Counted from the first letter of the stretch, positions 31,381-42,251 are shown. The stretch: DNA of 64,000 nucleotides from Phytophthora hibernalis (GCA_012656075.1 JAAKBF010000185.1:1-64000); one strand, 5' to 3'. Notes: generated from the sequence alone by a model not told the origin. A program made the numbers and translations.

Positions 31381-32599
31381 GACCCTCCGGAAGTATACGG
31401 TCCCAAGGTCGAGATCGATACGGAAACCGCTCGGCTCCGGAGCTGTGACTACGGAACCCGTACCGACCTTGAATGACCCTGTGGTCGCTAGCATCTTATG
31501 CTCCAAGAAGTTGAGTGAACCCGCGTGGACGGACGAAGACGGTCTAGACGACCTAGATCTCGGCGAAACCGTCTTCTTGGGCTGGGAAGAAACTGAAAAT
31601 GCGACGACCGTACCGCCTGAGCCGGAACGGATGAACACGACTACTGAAGTGAAGACGGACAACTCGACTGACATACCGGTGGAAACTAAACCATCCCCCA
31701 TGCCCGCTTGTTCACTGTGGATGAGCTGGACGCCTTGGAAAAATGCGTTCCAGGTCAAGAAGCTAGTGTGCTCGCTGGTGAGGACAAGAGAGCTACCCGT
31801 GACTTTTCAACCTCCGTGCTGGAGCAAGTGGCGAACATGGTCGAGACGCCTCCACCCGTGAGAGAATCGAATCTGCCTGATTCCGTGCCTCCTACACTGG
31901 TGCCGGCGGCCTCACCCAGCTCTTCTGAAACGTAAAGTGATGACCAAGGAAGGGCCTCGGATGAAGTCGATTCTACGGAGGCTGAAGCCGTCGTGTTCGA
32001 CAACATCATGGCCACTTTAAAAATCGGTGCTGAAGAGGCCCTTTCATGTGGCTCATGTTGACGCAATTTCAGAGGTATTTGGTATGAGAACGGTCCGGCT
32101 AAAGGAAGCACGGTCTATAGCCCGACAAGCAATATACCGGATGCTGAAGGAGGTCAGATCTGAAGCTCTCGCGGAAGAGGTTCTGGCCCCAGACTCTCCT
32201 GAAAGATCGGCTGACGTTGAGGTAACTCCTGTACGTGACCGTCGCCCTGAGATTAACTGGGAACGGCTACGCTGGTTTGCGGACCGTGTGGTGACTGAAC
32301 ATGGGTTGCTAGGGAGCTATTGGAATCGTGTGTTAGACTGGGATGAAGCTTACTTTGCTGAAAACGCTGTCCGAATTTGGAGGAATCTTTCTGACAGAAC
32401 TGAACGATCTACCACTCCTGTCGCCAAGCGTCGTCGTCGGCGACGAGCAAGGAAGCCGGTGTGTTTCGACTGTTCTACTCTATATAAGGACTACGCTGAA
32501 GCACTGGGAGGCCTAGACTTTCGGCCTGAGTGCGATGAAGATGTGACGCACTACGTGAATATGTTAGGACCTAAGCCTCACCGTCCTACTCTTCGGTGA
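31381..32599 (+). pseudogene. Element E pol N-terminal region upstream of protease, unknown
   Basis: Fragments occur in three frames: 31449-31705 (SEPAWTDEDGLDDLDLGET), 31708-31935 (FTVDELDALEKCVPGQEASV) and 32027-32599. The last has a helical stretch (MRTVRLKEARSIARQAIYRM), then RLRWFADRVVTEHGLL and WNRVLDWDEAYFAENAVRIW. A basic run follows (KRRRRRRARKP) and then CFDCSTLYKDYAEALGGLDF. It resembles the variable region that precedes protease in large oomycete Gypsy elements. No enzymatic motif is recognised. The Arg run could bind nucleic acid or act as a nuclear signal. Confidence 0.5.
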
Positions 32600-33420
32600 A
32601 GGCCGGACTCGTGGAGGTGGTCATGGTTAACCTACCTAATGGCTTCGGCATTGGTATACAAGATGCAGAGGACGACGAGGACGTGCCTGAGATTGTGGAA
32701 GGCGGACGGCGAGTAGTGTGCACGGTGGGGAGCCTCGAAGCTCTCTCTAGCGACTACATCGACTGTTTACCTTTGCAAATGTTGGCTGATACTGGTGCGA
32801 CCTTGAGCCTAGTCGACCGACGAGTGATGAAGCGACTGGGCCGTGCCGCTGAAGCTCTGGAGCCTTACGACGGTCGGGTGAAGAGCTCATCCGGTTATCA
32901 GCTACGTATCCGTGGGTGGGTCCGGTTGCCTATCAGGCTAGGATCGGTTGAAATTTCGCTACATGTGCTCGTGGTCGACCGCCTTCACGTCGACGCTATA
33001 CTGGGAGTGGACGCTCTGAGCGCTTTCAAGGCCGTGATCGACGTAAATGAGCGAACGATGATGCTTAAGAGTAGGTGTTATCGCTAGGGATTACTATTGT
33101 GCAAGAGACTTTCATGACGACCATGGCGGCCTCGATCCGTCTTCCACCACAGGGGCAAGCTTTGGTAATGACGAATGTTATTGGTGACGTCGAGAAGGGT
33201 GCGACGGTTTTGGTTGAAGGTTCTTTAGGTCTGCCACCTAACCTGTGTGTGGCCCTCTCTCGGAACGGTCGTGGACAATAAGGTCATAGTGGAGATATGC
33301 AACGCCTCCACCGACGAGTACTGGATCCGAAAAGGCACGATTGTGGCGGCCACCTCCGTTATCCCTGTAGAAGCGTTCAGTTTCGAGAAGCCGTCCACTC
33401 CTGGGAACTGGTAGGGACAA
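32596..33420 (+). pseudogene. Element E aspartic protease and protease-RT connector
   Basis: The frame 32596-33087 holds the protease: LQMLADTGATLSLVD with catalytic Asp, then VDAILGVDALSAFKAVIDV, the conserved second-half motif. After a frame change the connector appears: ASIRLPPQGQALVMTNVIG to 33281, and, in the next frame, VEICNASTDEYWIRKGTIVA up to about 33416. These are the typical post-protease beta-strand segments of Gypsy pol. At least two frame breaks lie within 350 bases. Confidence 0.75.
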
Positions 33421-34240
33421 CTTGCGTTCCGTCCGAAGAAGGTGAAAAGAGAGAAGTCGCTGCGCTTCTGACTGAAGACCAGGTAGAGTCGGTCGGCGAG
33501 AAGGTCAAAGCTACAAAGCCGAACATCCCTCTCGACAAACGAAATGATCTGGCTGCTGCTTTTTAGAGTCGAAGTTGTCAACGGAACAGAGAGAACTGTT
33601 CCAGGCCGAGCTGGACCGCTTTAGCAATCTGTTTGTCGAGTCCTCGAAGAAGCCTGGGAGGACGGAGCTGTTGCACTTTGAGATTGACACTGGGGACAGT
33701 TCACCGATCAAGCAGCAACATTATCGTGTGTCGCTAGCTAAGGGAGAAGTCGTGGAGCCTGAGATCCAGCAGTATGAAGAACTGGGTCTAATCCGCCCGT
33801 CTAACAGCCCCTGGGCTAGTCCTGTTTTGATGATCCGGAAACCGGACGGTGGGATCCGTTTCTGTATCGACTACCGACGGTTGAACGCGGTCACTGTAAA
33901 AGACTGTTATCCGATGCCCTTGATTGACGACATTTTGGACGTCTTGGGTGATGCTCAACTGTTCTCAACAATGGACATTGCGTCCGGCTATTGGCATGTG
34001 CCGATGCACGCTAACAGTGTGTACAGGACGGCGTTCACGTGCAAGTACGGTCTATACGAGTGGCTAGTTATGCCATTTGGACTCTGTAATGCCGTGCACG
34101 CTTTCGAACGCTTGATGGAGACTGTCTTAGTAGATCTGAAGTGGCGAATCTGTTTGGTGTACCTGGACGACTGTGTCATCTTCAGCAAGGACTTCCCTTC
34201 GCGACCTGGTACGGTTACGACAGATCCTGACACGGTTTGA
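33421..34240 (+). pseudogene. Element E reverse transcriptase
   Basis: The frame 33575-34240 contains RT motifs in order: IKQQHYRVSLAKGE, SPWASPVLMIRKPDGGIRFC, IDYRRLNAVTVKD, YPMPLIDDIL, FSTMDIASGYWHVPM (first catalytic Asp), WLVMPFGLCNAVHAFERLM and the catalytic VYLDDCVIFS. There is no insert before YLDD, unlike elements A and B. After FSKDFPS the frame shifts (near 34200). Catalytic residues are intact, but neither end is in frame with its neighbours. Confidence 0.85.
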
Positions 34241-35238
34241 GCAAGCGGGATTTAAGTTGAAAATGAAGAAGTGCCACTGGGGACGGAGCCAAGTTGCCTT
34301 TCTAGGGCATATCGTGACTCCTTCCGGCATTCTGCCGAATCCGGAGACAGTGAAAGCAGTGATGAATGTGCAGCGACCCCGTGACTTGCATGGAATACGG
34401 TCGTTCTTGGGGCTCACTAGTTATTTCCGACGGTACATCCCGGGGTACGCTTTGATCTCGGCTCCGTTGGAACGGTTGAAGGTCAAGGAGGCTCCGTTCA
34501 TCTGGAACGAGGATTGTGAATCGGCTTTCCGCCAGCTCAAACGAGCCCTTGTTACTCCGCATATCATGGTGTATCTGACGCGAAGAAGCGGTTCAGGTTG
34601 TTTGTCGACTCGTCACGGTATGCTGTGGGAGCGTGTCTGATGCAAGAAGTGGACGGTCGCAACCGTGTCGTGGCATATGCCAGCAAGTTGCTGACTGGAT
34701 CACAGAAGAATTGGTTCACGAAGCAGGACGGCATATCTGAAATCGAGTGTTGGGGCATAGTCTGGGCCACGAGGAAGTTCCGGTGCTACTTGACAAGCGT
34801 GAATTTGATCTGTACACGGATCATCAAGCTCTGACGTGGGCCTTCAGCCCGGGGAACCGTACGACCAATGCCAAGCTGGCGCGGTGGGCTATGGAGCTCT
34901 CGAACTTACAGTTCAAGGTGCATCACAAACCCGGGACGACAATGGGGCATGTGGACGGATTGTCGCGCCTTCCGGCGGACCGAGCTGATGCATTAACCAT
35001 GAATGACTTGCTGAATCCGCAGATAACCATGAATGACCTCCTGAATCCCGAACCGTCTGATAATGAAGGACGGGTTCCTGATTCAGTCGGGGAGCGGACT
35101 GTTCCAGCCAATGCCGATTTCGAGCACGGAGACGAAGAAACCAAGTCTGACGACGGATCAGATCCCGATCCCGAGACTGAGTCAACGCAACAAGAAACAG
35201 AGGAGGATCCCCCTACGGACCTTCCCCTTCGAGACTAA
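34173..35238 (+). pseudogene. Element E RT thumb, connection and RNase H
   Basis: The frame 34173-34640 gives FKLKMKKCHWGRSQVAFLGH and GIRSFLGLTSYFRRYIPGYA. After a shift near 34580 the RNase H begins (RLFVDSSRYAVGACLMQEVD), and after another near 34790 it ends (REFDLYTDHQALTWAFSPGN, then VHHKPGTTMGHVDGLSRLP). Catalytic Asp and Glu positions are recognisable (FVDSS, SEIECW, YTDHQ, HVDGLSR). An acidic tail with a direct repeat of the unit TMNDLLNP runs to the stop at 35238. There is only one RNase H, so E is of a different lineage from A and B. Confidence 0.8.
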
Positions 35239-35360
35239 ATGTGTTTGGGTTGGATCGAGATTGGTTCTTACAAGAGCAACAGCAAGTGTCCTGGATTTGT
35301 GCGCTAAAAGCTTTCTTGATGGTCCACGCTCTACCTCTGATCCGTTCCTAAGCGCAAATC

Positions 35361-36949
35361 GTGAAGATGGCGCCGAAGTACTCCGTACTAAACGAAGTTG
35401 TAATGCGTACGGTGCATCTACCTGCCTATGTGAGACCGGCTCGGTCCCTGACCGTTCCTGTGATACCGCTATTCTACGTGGAAACTGTGCTATACTACTG
35501 CCATACTGACATTCTGTCGGCCCACCCCGGGTTGACGAAGACGCGGGACCGAGTGCGAAGGAATGGGTTCTGGCCGGGTTGGCGAAAAGATGTGGCCGAG
35601 TACGTCCGCGAATGTAGTACCTGTGGGAGCGGGAAAGGGCACCGACCGTGGCGTTGAGGACTGATGCAGAGGATGCCGGTGGCCGACTTAACCGGACCGT
35701 TCTCGTTGCTCGTGGTCGATGCTATTGGACCTCTGATCGGGACCGCCAAGGGCAACAAGTATCTGCTAGTGTTCGTCGACTACTGTACTCGGTGGGCGGA
35801 AGCTTTCGCTGTTGACCGGTTGAACACCGTGACATTCGTACGATGGTGAACGGAGTGGTGTCTAGACACAGTGTGCCTTCTCGGTTACTCAGTGACCGCG
35901 GATCCAACTTCATTTCCGATCAAGCGAAGTCGTTCTACGAGACTCTGGGGATTAAGAAATTGTTTGGTGCGGCATATCACCCTCAGACTCAGGGTCTGGT
36001 GAAGAGGTTCAACGGAACGCTCATTGGGATGCTAAAGATGTACGTAAGCGAGGCTCAAGACAGACTGGGATCTTTACCTTCCTCGCGTATTGTTCGCATA
36101 TTGAACAGCTTACCACGTGGCGCTCGGAGACACGCCGTTCTTCTCGCTATACGGTCGAGATCCGATACTCCCGTTGGACGTCGCCTTCCTGAACCTAGGC
36201 GAGAAGTGGAAGAGCAACGAAGTAGCTCAGTACCGGCGGGAACTGTACCGTTCCATGAAGGACTCAAGAGGGCTGGTCGAGAGGCAACTGGTGAAAGCTC
36301 AAGATCGATACGAACAGCGATTTCATCGGCAGCGCGAAGTGCTAATCGAGGATGGAGACCCCGTTTGGGTGTACCAGTTCTTCCGAGCACGGAGGGGTGA
36401 GAAGCGTACGAAGAAGTTGACCCTTGCCTGGCACGGTCCCTATCGTGTTCTCGGTAAAGTCGGGGGAACGCCTACAGAATTGACATCCGAACACACCCGG
36501 ACAAGATCGTTACCGTGAATGTGAATCGGCTCAAACGTTTCCGAGGCCGGTGGACGCGGCCATTCATGGATGAGGTGCCCGACGGTGTGACCGCTGACAG
36601 TGAGGACGTGAAGGGTGGGCCATTGGAAGAGTCCGACCTACCGCCTTCTAGCTTCACGGAACGGTCGACCCTCAGCCAAGAAGACACTATCATCACGGGT
36701 GTGGATTCCCCGCTGTTGGAAGTAGTGGCCAAGAGACGGTCTAACAGAACTATGGAGTATCTGGCCTTGGCTGCCAACTACGAGACCTTATGGCTTCCGC
36801 GGGCCGCGCTGATGCCTGAGTATGAGGCACTAGTGACTGCCTTCGAGCAGTCGGAGCGGAAGAAGAACCGTCTACCTGAATTGAGGAGAAGCGCGCGCCT
36901 GAAAGAGGCCAACGCTGAGGTGGACGAAGACGACTTAATGATGGTGTAG
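35361..36949 (+). pseudogene. Element E integrase, catalytic Glu replaced by Lys
   Basis: The zinc finger HTDILSAHPGLTKTRDRVRR...CSTCGSGKG is followed by an in-frame TGA at about 35655. The first Asp lies in LLVVDAIGPL. After a shift near 35845, the second Asp is in SRLLSDRGSNFIS. Exactly 35 residues later, where DD35E enzymes have Glu, the codon is AAG (Lys, 36002-36004) in TQGLVKRFNGTLIG. More shifts near 36120 and 36480 lead to the C-terminal region (MVNRLKRF-type core, then NYETLWLPRAALMPEYEALV, which resembles the end of a chromodomain-like fold) and a stop at 36949. It would join element DNA to the chromosome; this copy cannot. Confidence 0.85.
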
Positions 36950-37123
36950 GTCGTGGGGTGGCGTTCTTGAGCCGTGTGGAACGGTTGCGACAAAATAATT
37001 TGATTGGAGCTCAAGAACAGAACGGATGGAATTGCTTTTGAAATTAATTGTGAAAGGACGCTCAAGTGGAATCTAAAAAAGAAATGGAACTTGAGGGGAG
37101 CGTCCTCAAAAGTGGCCGAAGAG
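36950..37123 (+). other. Spacer between E integrase and convergent antisense gene
   Basis: This is 174 bp, AT-richer than its neighbours. The stop of integrase (36949) and the stop of the antisense gene (37124) face each other across it, so it would hold both 3' ends. The sequence AAAATAATTTGATTGG is present, with no clear polyadenylation hexamer. Confidence 0.5.
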
Positions 37124-38911
37124 TCACTTAGGTTTGGGAGTCGCGGGCTTGGAGTCTTCGTCGTCGGCAGCGGCTTGATCAGCTTGCTCGTCGGTGGCCC
37201 CGTCCTCCTTGGTCTCTTCGTCATCGGCGGAGACCTCGTCATTCGGATCGAAGTCGGAATCGGAGTCCTTCTTCTTTTGGCGTCGCCCGCTTTGTCCGAG
37301 TCTTCTGTGAGTCCGGTGTTATCGGAGCCGTCGTCGTCTTCATGCTCTGAAGCGGAAGCCGTGACAGGAGGAGTGGGAGGCAACACCGTGAACTCGCCGT
37401 TGTCATCCTCGAAGTCGGAGTCGTCCTCGCCCTTCTCGGAGGCCTTGTGCGGTCGCTCGACGATCTTGGCCACGGATGTCTTCTTCTTCAGAATGTTGAG
37501 AACTTCGACCTGCGTGCAATGGATGGTCGAATCCGTGAGAAGCAGCTTCCAGACGCCGCGTGACTTGTTGCCGACCCAGTCGGACTTCGGAGGTGGTCTT
37601 TGAGTAACGTCCAGAGCAATCCGGGCCAGAGCTCGGTTGAAGAGGCGGAGATGAGGCGGGCGAGCCGGATCCAGCGCGTTCGACCGCTCCAGCAGTTCGC
37701 GGATGGAACTGTAACCGTCTTCGTCGATACGACGCATGTTCAGCGCACGTCCAATGACTCGTTTGTATCGCGCGCGGTCGCGGCGGAGGAGCGCGGCGAG
37801 TTGTTCTTGCGGTGGACCGTCGTCCTGGTGGTTGTTGGCGTTGGCCGAGTGCTTGACGCCTTGCCCCCGAGCCACATGAGCATGCCGTGGATCGTGTCTT
37901 CAAAAGGCGCAGGAACTCGAACCAGCCGAAGGTCTCAATGTTCTCGCTACAGAACTTGAGGCACGCTTGGTTGGCGAGGGTCTTCGACTTGCGGCGGACG
38001 TCAGCCTTGTCAGTGGGTGCGTACAGCGCGCAGGCGAAGAAAACGTGGCGGTACTTCATCCACCAGCGGTAGTGAGCCAGGTGCAGAGCCTTGTGCGCCT
38101 TGGGGTCGTACCAGACCCGCTGCCCCTTCCACGGGTAGGCGGAACGGAACAGAGCCCTGTCTTCAAGCGCGGCTGTCTTCACCAGGTCCTCGAGATCATG
38201 ACGAATGCGTTCTGGCGTTCCGTCCGGCAGATCGAAGGAGAAATTGGGCTTCTGGCTCCTGGTAGCCCTCTTTGCTTCTTAGCGGACTTGGGCTTGGCGT
38301 TACTGGTGCTGCGTGTCGCGGGACGCTTGGACGCGCGCGCTGGCGAAGGTTCGGGCTGGAAGAGGCTATGGTCAGTGGCCTGGCTCGGTTCTTGGGCTTC
38401 CGGCGGTGGTAGAAGAAGCACGGTCTCCTCGAGAGTGGGGGCTTGGCGTCATCGTCTAGGGCAGCGAGGGCGAGACTATCCAAAGCTTCTAGTCCTACTG
38501 ACGAGGCGTTCGCGGCGATTGCCAAGCGCATGCTGGACCAGAGCGCGATTTTGGCCTTGACTTCGGCTCTGGCCCGGGCGAAGCTGAATCGTCCTCGACG
38601 AAGGTCTTGAGCCGATCGGCGATGGCTTCCAACCGATCTGGCGAACTGGACGATGACTTGGACATGGTGTGGAGCGTGGACTTGTGTGGGCCAGTGAGAG
38701 AATTGAGAATGGTCGACTGAGCCTTCTCCGTCTCTGTGATTGACAGGTGGAGACTCGAGTCTAGATTCTTCAGGTTGAAGTTGCCTTGGGCGACACGGTT
38801 CTGACCGTTGGCGACTAGAGCTGCGAAAGGGACCTGACGGAAACCTCGAGACCGAACCGTCGATGACTGAAGTTTGTGTTCTCGGCTCGTTGATTGACCT
38901 GAACTGGACAT
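37124..38911 (-). pseudogene. Antisense accessory gene of element E (broken)
   Basis: Opposite to pol, a gene of about 595 codons starts at ATG 38911 (MSSSGQSTSREHKLQSSTVR). The first frame stays open to 38495 with a helical, Ser-rich N-terminus. A shift leads through a Pro/Ser/Lys-rich basic linker to FDLPDGTPERIRHDLEDLVK and a Trp/Tyr-rich globular part (YPWKGQRVWYDP, LAHYRWWMKYRHVFFACALY, FCSENIETFGWFEFL). Another shift near 37870 gives helices (QLAALLRRDRARYKRVIGRA) and KSDWVGNKSRGVWKLLL. The last frame is acidic and ends ...PKPK-stop at 37124. The long coherent amino-acid composition across shifts argues for a once-real gene. I recognise no family. Confidence 0.6.
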
Positions 38912-39063
38912 ACCGTGCGGAGGTGACTGGTGTCGATTTCTACGGTCTGCCGTGTCCTACGAGGTGAAGATAGTGAGGCACACCGTGCGGAGGTGACGGG
39001 TGTCGACCTCCACGGTCCACCTTGTCGTATTGACGAAGACATTTGGAAACTTGTTTTGTCCGG
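38912..39063. promoter_or_regulatory. Head-to-head intergenic region with 41-bp direct repeats
   Basis: This is the 152 bp between the start codons of the antisense gene (38911) and the sense membrane-protein gene (39064). Two imperfect 41-bp direct repeats lie at about 38911-38951 and 38991-39031, each with ACCGTGCGGAGGTGAC then GGTGTCGA and ACGGTC. Spacing start to start is 80 bp. Duplicated sequence between divergent genes suggests a shared internal promoter or regulator site; that is inference. Confidence 0.5.
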
Positions 39064-40089
39064 ATGGAGTAGATCAAGGACGTGGTGCTCTGGTGCCTCT
39101 CGACGGTAGTGGTCGTTTGGGAGGTCGGTGCAGGCTTCGCTCGTTCATACTGGCGCGAACTGCTCTGGGCTCTGGGTGGTGTGCTCGTGTGGATTATCAC
39201 CCAACCGCTCCGTCAAGTGTCGACTCGACCGTTCCTGGCCATCCGTTTCTTAGCTTACAAGTGGGCCAAGCTGGGAACTGCGAACATGCGGCGTTACCGT
39301 CGCTATGTGAGAGGACCAATCGTGCAAGGGCGCGCTCGGACGGATCGGTGGTGGACCTTGTACGAGGCGGTCTGGTTAACGCCTATGATCATTCTGGAAG
39401 CTCGTCGCGAGCACGAGGAAGGACTGGGACGGTTATTGCACAAGTGGCTGGATGCGTTCCACGCCTATTGGTGTGTGTTCATACCAGACTCGGTGCAGTT
39501 CAGCTGGAACTCGACCGTAACTTACTTCGGAGGCGTGAGCGTGGAGACTCAACGGTCTTTCGGATGCGCTGCCTGCTTCGTGAAGGTCGTGTGGGCTCTA
39601 GTGTCCCTGCTGCTCTACTCGATTTTCTACATCGTGCTATCGCCTACGAAGGAACGGAGTGGTCGTGCCAAGGATGGTTTGGGGTGGGTCTGCTGATATT
39701 GGTGACGAACTACTGCTTTGCGTGTGCTGGGGAGATTGGCGTATATAGTGACCTGACCGTCCATTTGGAAGCAGTATGGGTGACGGTCACGGTGTGCTGC
39801 GTTGGCTTCTGCAGCCATCTTTGGCATTGGTTTGAGGACGCCTCGCTCGCAAAGACGCCGTGGCAACTTGCTGGCGCTCGCTACGAAGATTGGCGCCAGG
39901 ACATGGAGGAAATGGAGCAGACAGAACGGTTGAGTACGCGCTACTGGGAACAGAAAGGTGGGGGTAACCAACCTCGCCCTCGCGTCACGTTGGCGGGAAC
40001 GCGCGAGAGCCCCGCGGACTTCGGGCCCAGCTCCATCAGGTGCGACAAGAAGCGGCTCGACAAGGACGTCTCGATACGGTTGGGGAGGA
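39064..40089 (+). pseudogene. Putative accessory membrane protein of element E
   Basis: The likely start is ATG 39064, but codon 3 is TAG (ATG GAG TAG). The frame then stays open to 39696 with hydrophobic segments WCLSTVVVVWEVGAGF, LLWALGGVLVWIITQPL and VVWALVSLLLYSIFYIVL. After a frame change near 39650-39690 come GVGLLILVTNYCFACAG and VWVTVTVCCVGFCSHLWHWF, then a polar tail (ARYEDWRQDMEEMEQTERLS) running into the LTR. About five membrane spans are predicted by eye. Its place just before the 3' LTR is that of an envelope gene in errantiviruses, but no cleavage site, fusion peptide or single C-terminal anchor is evident. It could equally be a captured host gene. The family is unknown. Confidence 0.55.
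40077..40089 (+). promoter_or_regulatory. Polypurine tract of element E
   Basis: CGGTTGGGGAGGA directly precedes the LTR start TGTCCCGAG. Short but purine-rich and in the required place. Confidence 0.6.
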
Positions 40090-40657
40090 TGTCCCGAGTG
40101 GGAACGCTGGCAACCGTCTGGGTCGCGAAGCAGTCTGTACAGCTGGTGGAGCCGCCGTTGCTGATCCATTGCTGGCCGAGCAGCTTCAAGAAGATGATCT
40201 GGAGGCCCTGTCGCAGGTGAGAGACGACGGTCACTCGCGAACGCACCTTTAACGTTTGGCTCGAGTCGGTGCTGCGCGCCCATTGCCAGAATCGACACGC
40301 CATATTTCGAATGGCGGCAGGTGGCGTGGAAGAGCGAGGAACGACGGCGTTGCGGCGCTGCAAGCACGGAAGGCATGGCCGTGAAGGACGGCGAGGGCAA
40401 GGACAAGGGCAAGGACAGCGCCGGAGGGTGTCGCGGCGGCACGGCAGGATGGCAACGGATCGGTAAGTCAGGAAGTAAGAGGGGCGGCCGCACGGCACGC
40501 CCCGAGCTCGAGTAGGAGCTCAGTCGTGAAAAAGCCTTGGAACTAACAAGTCAATATCCTTATATTTGATTTGGTTAGCGTCTGAACTTACTCTCAGTTG
40601 CGCCGCGCTACCTGCCATACGCCTCGAAGACCGTCCTATCTAAGGCGGCTCGCGACA
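40090..40657 (+). repeat. 3' LTR of element E
   Basis: TGTCCCGAGTGGG to GGCTCGCGACA, 568 bp, near-identical to the 5' LTR. It is followed by TTAT, matching the four bases before the 5' LTR. Confidence 0.95.
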
Positions 40658-41200
40658 TTATAACTTTATTTGTGGTGGTTGACCCATCCGCAGAAGATTA
40701 AGACAAAACACCTCTATGATATGATATCACTTATATTCGTATTTTACCTGCAGCAGATGATTTATCCAGACCGTTCGAGCAACATTTTGGATGTTTTTTC
40801 TTCGAGCAACATACTACTATACTACCGAGCACCGTTAATACAGTGGTGTGTAAATAATTCCGTACGTTTGGAATATATTGGAGCGTGCCCAGTATCTTCT
40901 CACGGTCATACAAGTCGAAGTACAGAATCTAAAATCGCATCAGTCACGGAAACTTATTCGTGCAAGTTGAACGAAAAATTTCCTGCAGCTATCTTGGTGA
41001 ACAAAATTTAGGAAAATTACTACGCCCGGTGGTCTATGGATACACGGTGAGAAAGCTACAGGCATTGGGGAGGGTTCGTTTGGGTAAATAAGCAGGCATG
41101 ATTGGCATTGTTACAGGTAGCAACCGTTTAATAAGAAGCGAAGTGATGCTAGATCGATGAATTTAGGATTCCTTCAAAACTCATTCAACCAACATTTTGC
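40658..41200. other. AT-rich spacer after element E
   Basis: No recognised gene. The open frame at 40670-41011 has no recognisable domain and low-complexity AT-rich composition; I treat it as chance. Apart from the TTAT target duplicate at its left edge nothing stands out. Confidence 0.5.
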
Positions 41201-41332
41201 TATTGTGCTTTGCATATATTTTGGCAAAAGGTGCATCTCGACCTTTTGCACGTGGAGCAAATCGAAACTGATTTGCACAAAGTCTATTTTAGAGGTCTTA
41301 AATAGACGGCAAAATAAATGCAAAGTACAATA
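41201..41332. mobile_element. MITE (copy 3, 132-bp short form)
   Basis: The element starts TATTGTGCTTTGCATATATTTTGGC and ends GGCAAAATAAATGCAAAGTACAATA. It is an internal deletion form of the copy at 25518: GGCAAAAGG joins directly to GTGCATCTCG. The outer TA fits a TA target. Internal inverted segments (GTCTATTTTAGA...TTAAATAGAC) would fold. Confidence 0.75.
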
Positions 41333-41413
41333 ATGCTTCGAAGTACAGCTTATTTTTCGACTTCATTTGTGTATCGTTCCTATCAGTATCTCCTAATCAC
41401 AATCCAAAAGGGC

Positions 41414-41770
41414 GTAAGGCAAATTCCTGTTTAGTAGGTTTTACCAGTTTAGTGGCCTCGATATTTGGCCAATGAAACGTCAGTATTTTAAAATAACGTA
41501 CTTTCATTGGTTTCCAATGTGATTTGCGCCATCAAACCGAACCGCTACTGAAACCAAGTCAAAAAGGGCTACTAAAATGGTAAACAGCACCATATTGATG
41601 TTCAGAACTGCGACTCGTTTAGACATCTCAAAACTCCACCAATCCTAAGTCCAAAACTCATGATTTTTTTTTTCTGCGTCTCATCTTTCCCCCAATCCGA
41701 ATTTTTGTCAAGATATCGATAAATTTGTGCAGCCCCGCCCCGAGGCTACTAAACTGGTAATTTGCCTTAC
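41414..41770. mobile_element. TIR element of about 357 bp
   Basis: The left end has GTAAGGCAAATT, then TACCAGTTTAGTGGCCTCG after an internal 17-bp insertion. The right end reads the inverse, CGAGGCTACTAAACTGGTAATTTGCCTTAC. It is non-coding. It shares no terminus with the MITEs above, so it is a separate family. Confidence 0.6.
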
Positions 41771-42251
41771 ATGGATATGAAGTGAATTTTGCACGACGAA
41801 TTCCAATCCATTTTCTATAAACACTCTGTTTCCGAAAGTGATACCAAATGATTGCATCATTTCGAGGACGGGTGTCACGGCACTCAAACCCTGAAAGGTA
41901 AGAGTCTCGAGAGAATCAAAATCACTAGGTACACCAAAACTTGATTGAGGCATGTGCGGGCTGGTCAAAAGCTTTGCTGCCGGTGCTTTCCAAGGAAGTG
42001 AAAGAAAGCGCCTTGGGCGAATTCAAACGGGGTTTGGCGGATCTGGAATCATCCCCTCCCATTAACCCTAACCCATCAAATCAAGTCTACACTTACGACC
42101 GAAAATGAGGCAATTTTTGGGGGTATTTTCAGTAACAGCGTGTTTGCACTTTGAAACTTAGTTTCTGAGCTCAAAAGTAAAAGGTACTGACTAGTGGTAC
42201 AAAACAACACATCCCTCGGGATGGTGAACGTCACTAGCTCGGCAGGCCGAA
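41771..42251. other. Spacer left of the Copia array
   Basis: No gene recognised. The last 60 bases form the outer flank of the Copia array; a target duplication cannot be tested because the far end of the array is outside the window. Confidence 0.5.

Larger units (their letters stand above)
27860..40657 (+). mobile_element. Element E: complete Gypsy LTR retrotransposon with 3' accessory genes
   Basis: The element has 5' LTR (27860-28428), PBS, gag, long gag-pol spacer, protease, RT, RNase H, integrase and, between integrase and polypurine tract, an antisense gene and a sense membrane-protein gene, then 3' LTR (40090-40657). The host bases TTAT are present on both sides (27856-27859 and 40658-40661), a 4-bp target duplication. 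The LTRs differ at about three positions by eye. Despite that, the sense genes have many frameshifts and in-frame stops, so E is non-autonomous. Confidence 0.9.

Noticed and set aside
30811..31758. 315-codon minus-strand frame opposite the acidic repeat of E
   Set aside because: It is the mirror of the acidic tandem repeat (repeated FEFITVFHLDRLI pattern), so the repetition comes from the sense repeat, not from a gene.
39064..40089. Firm call of the E membrane-protein ORF as an envelope gene
   Set aside because: Position fits, but there is no signal-peptide/cleavage-site/fusion-peptide/single-anchor layout; several spans suggest a multi-pass protein, so only a neutral label is given.
40670..41011. 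113-codon + strand frame after element E
   Set aside because: AT-rich, no recognisable domain, no neighbour context; likely chance.
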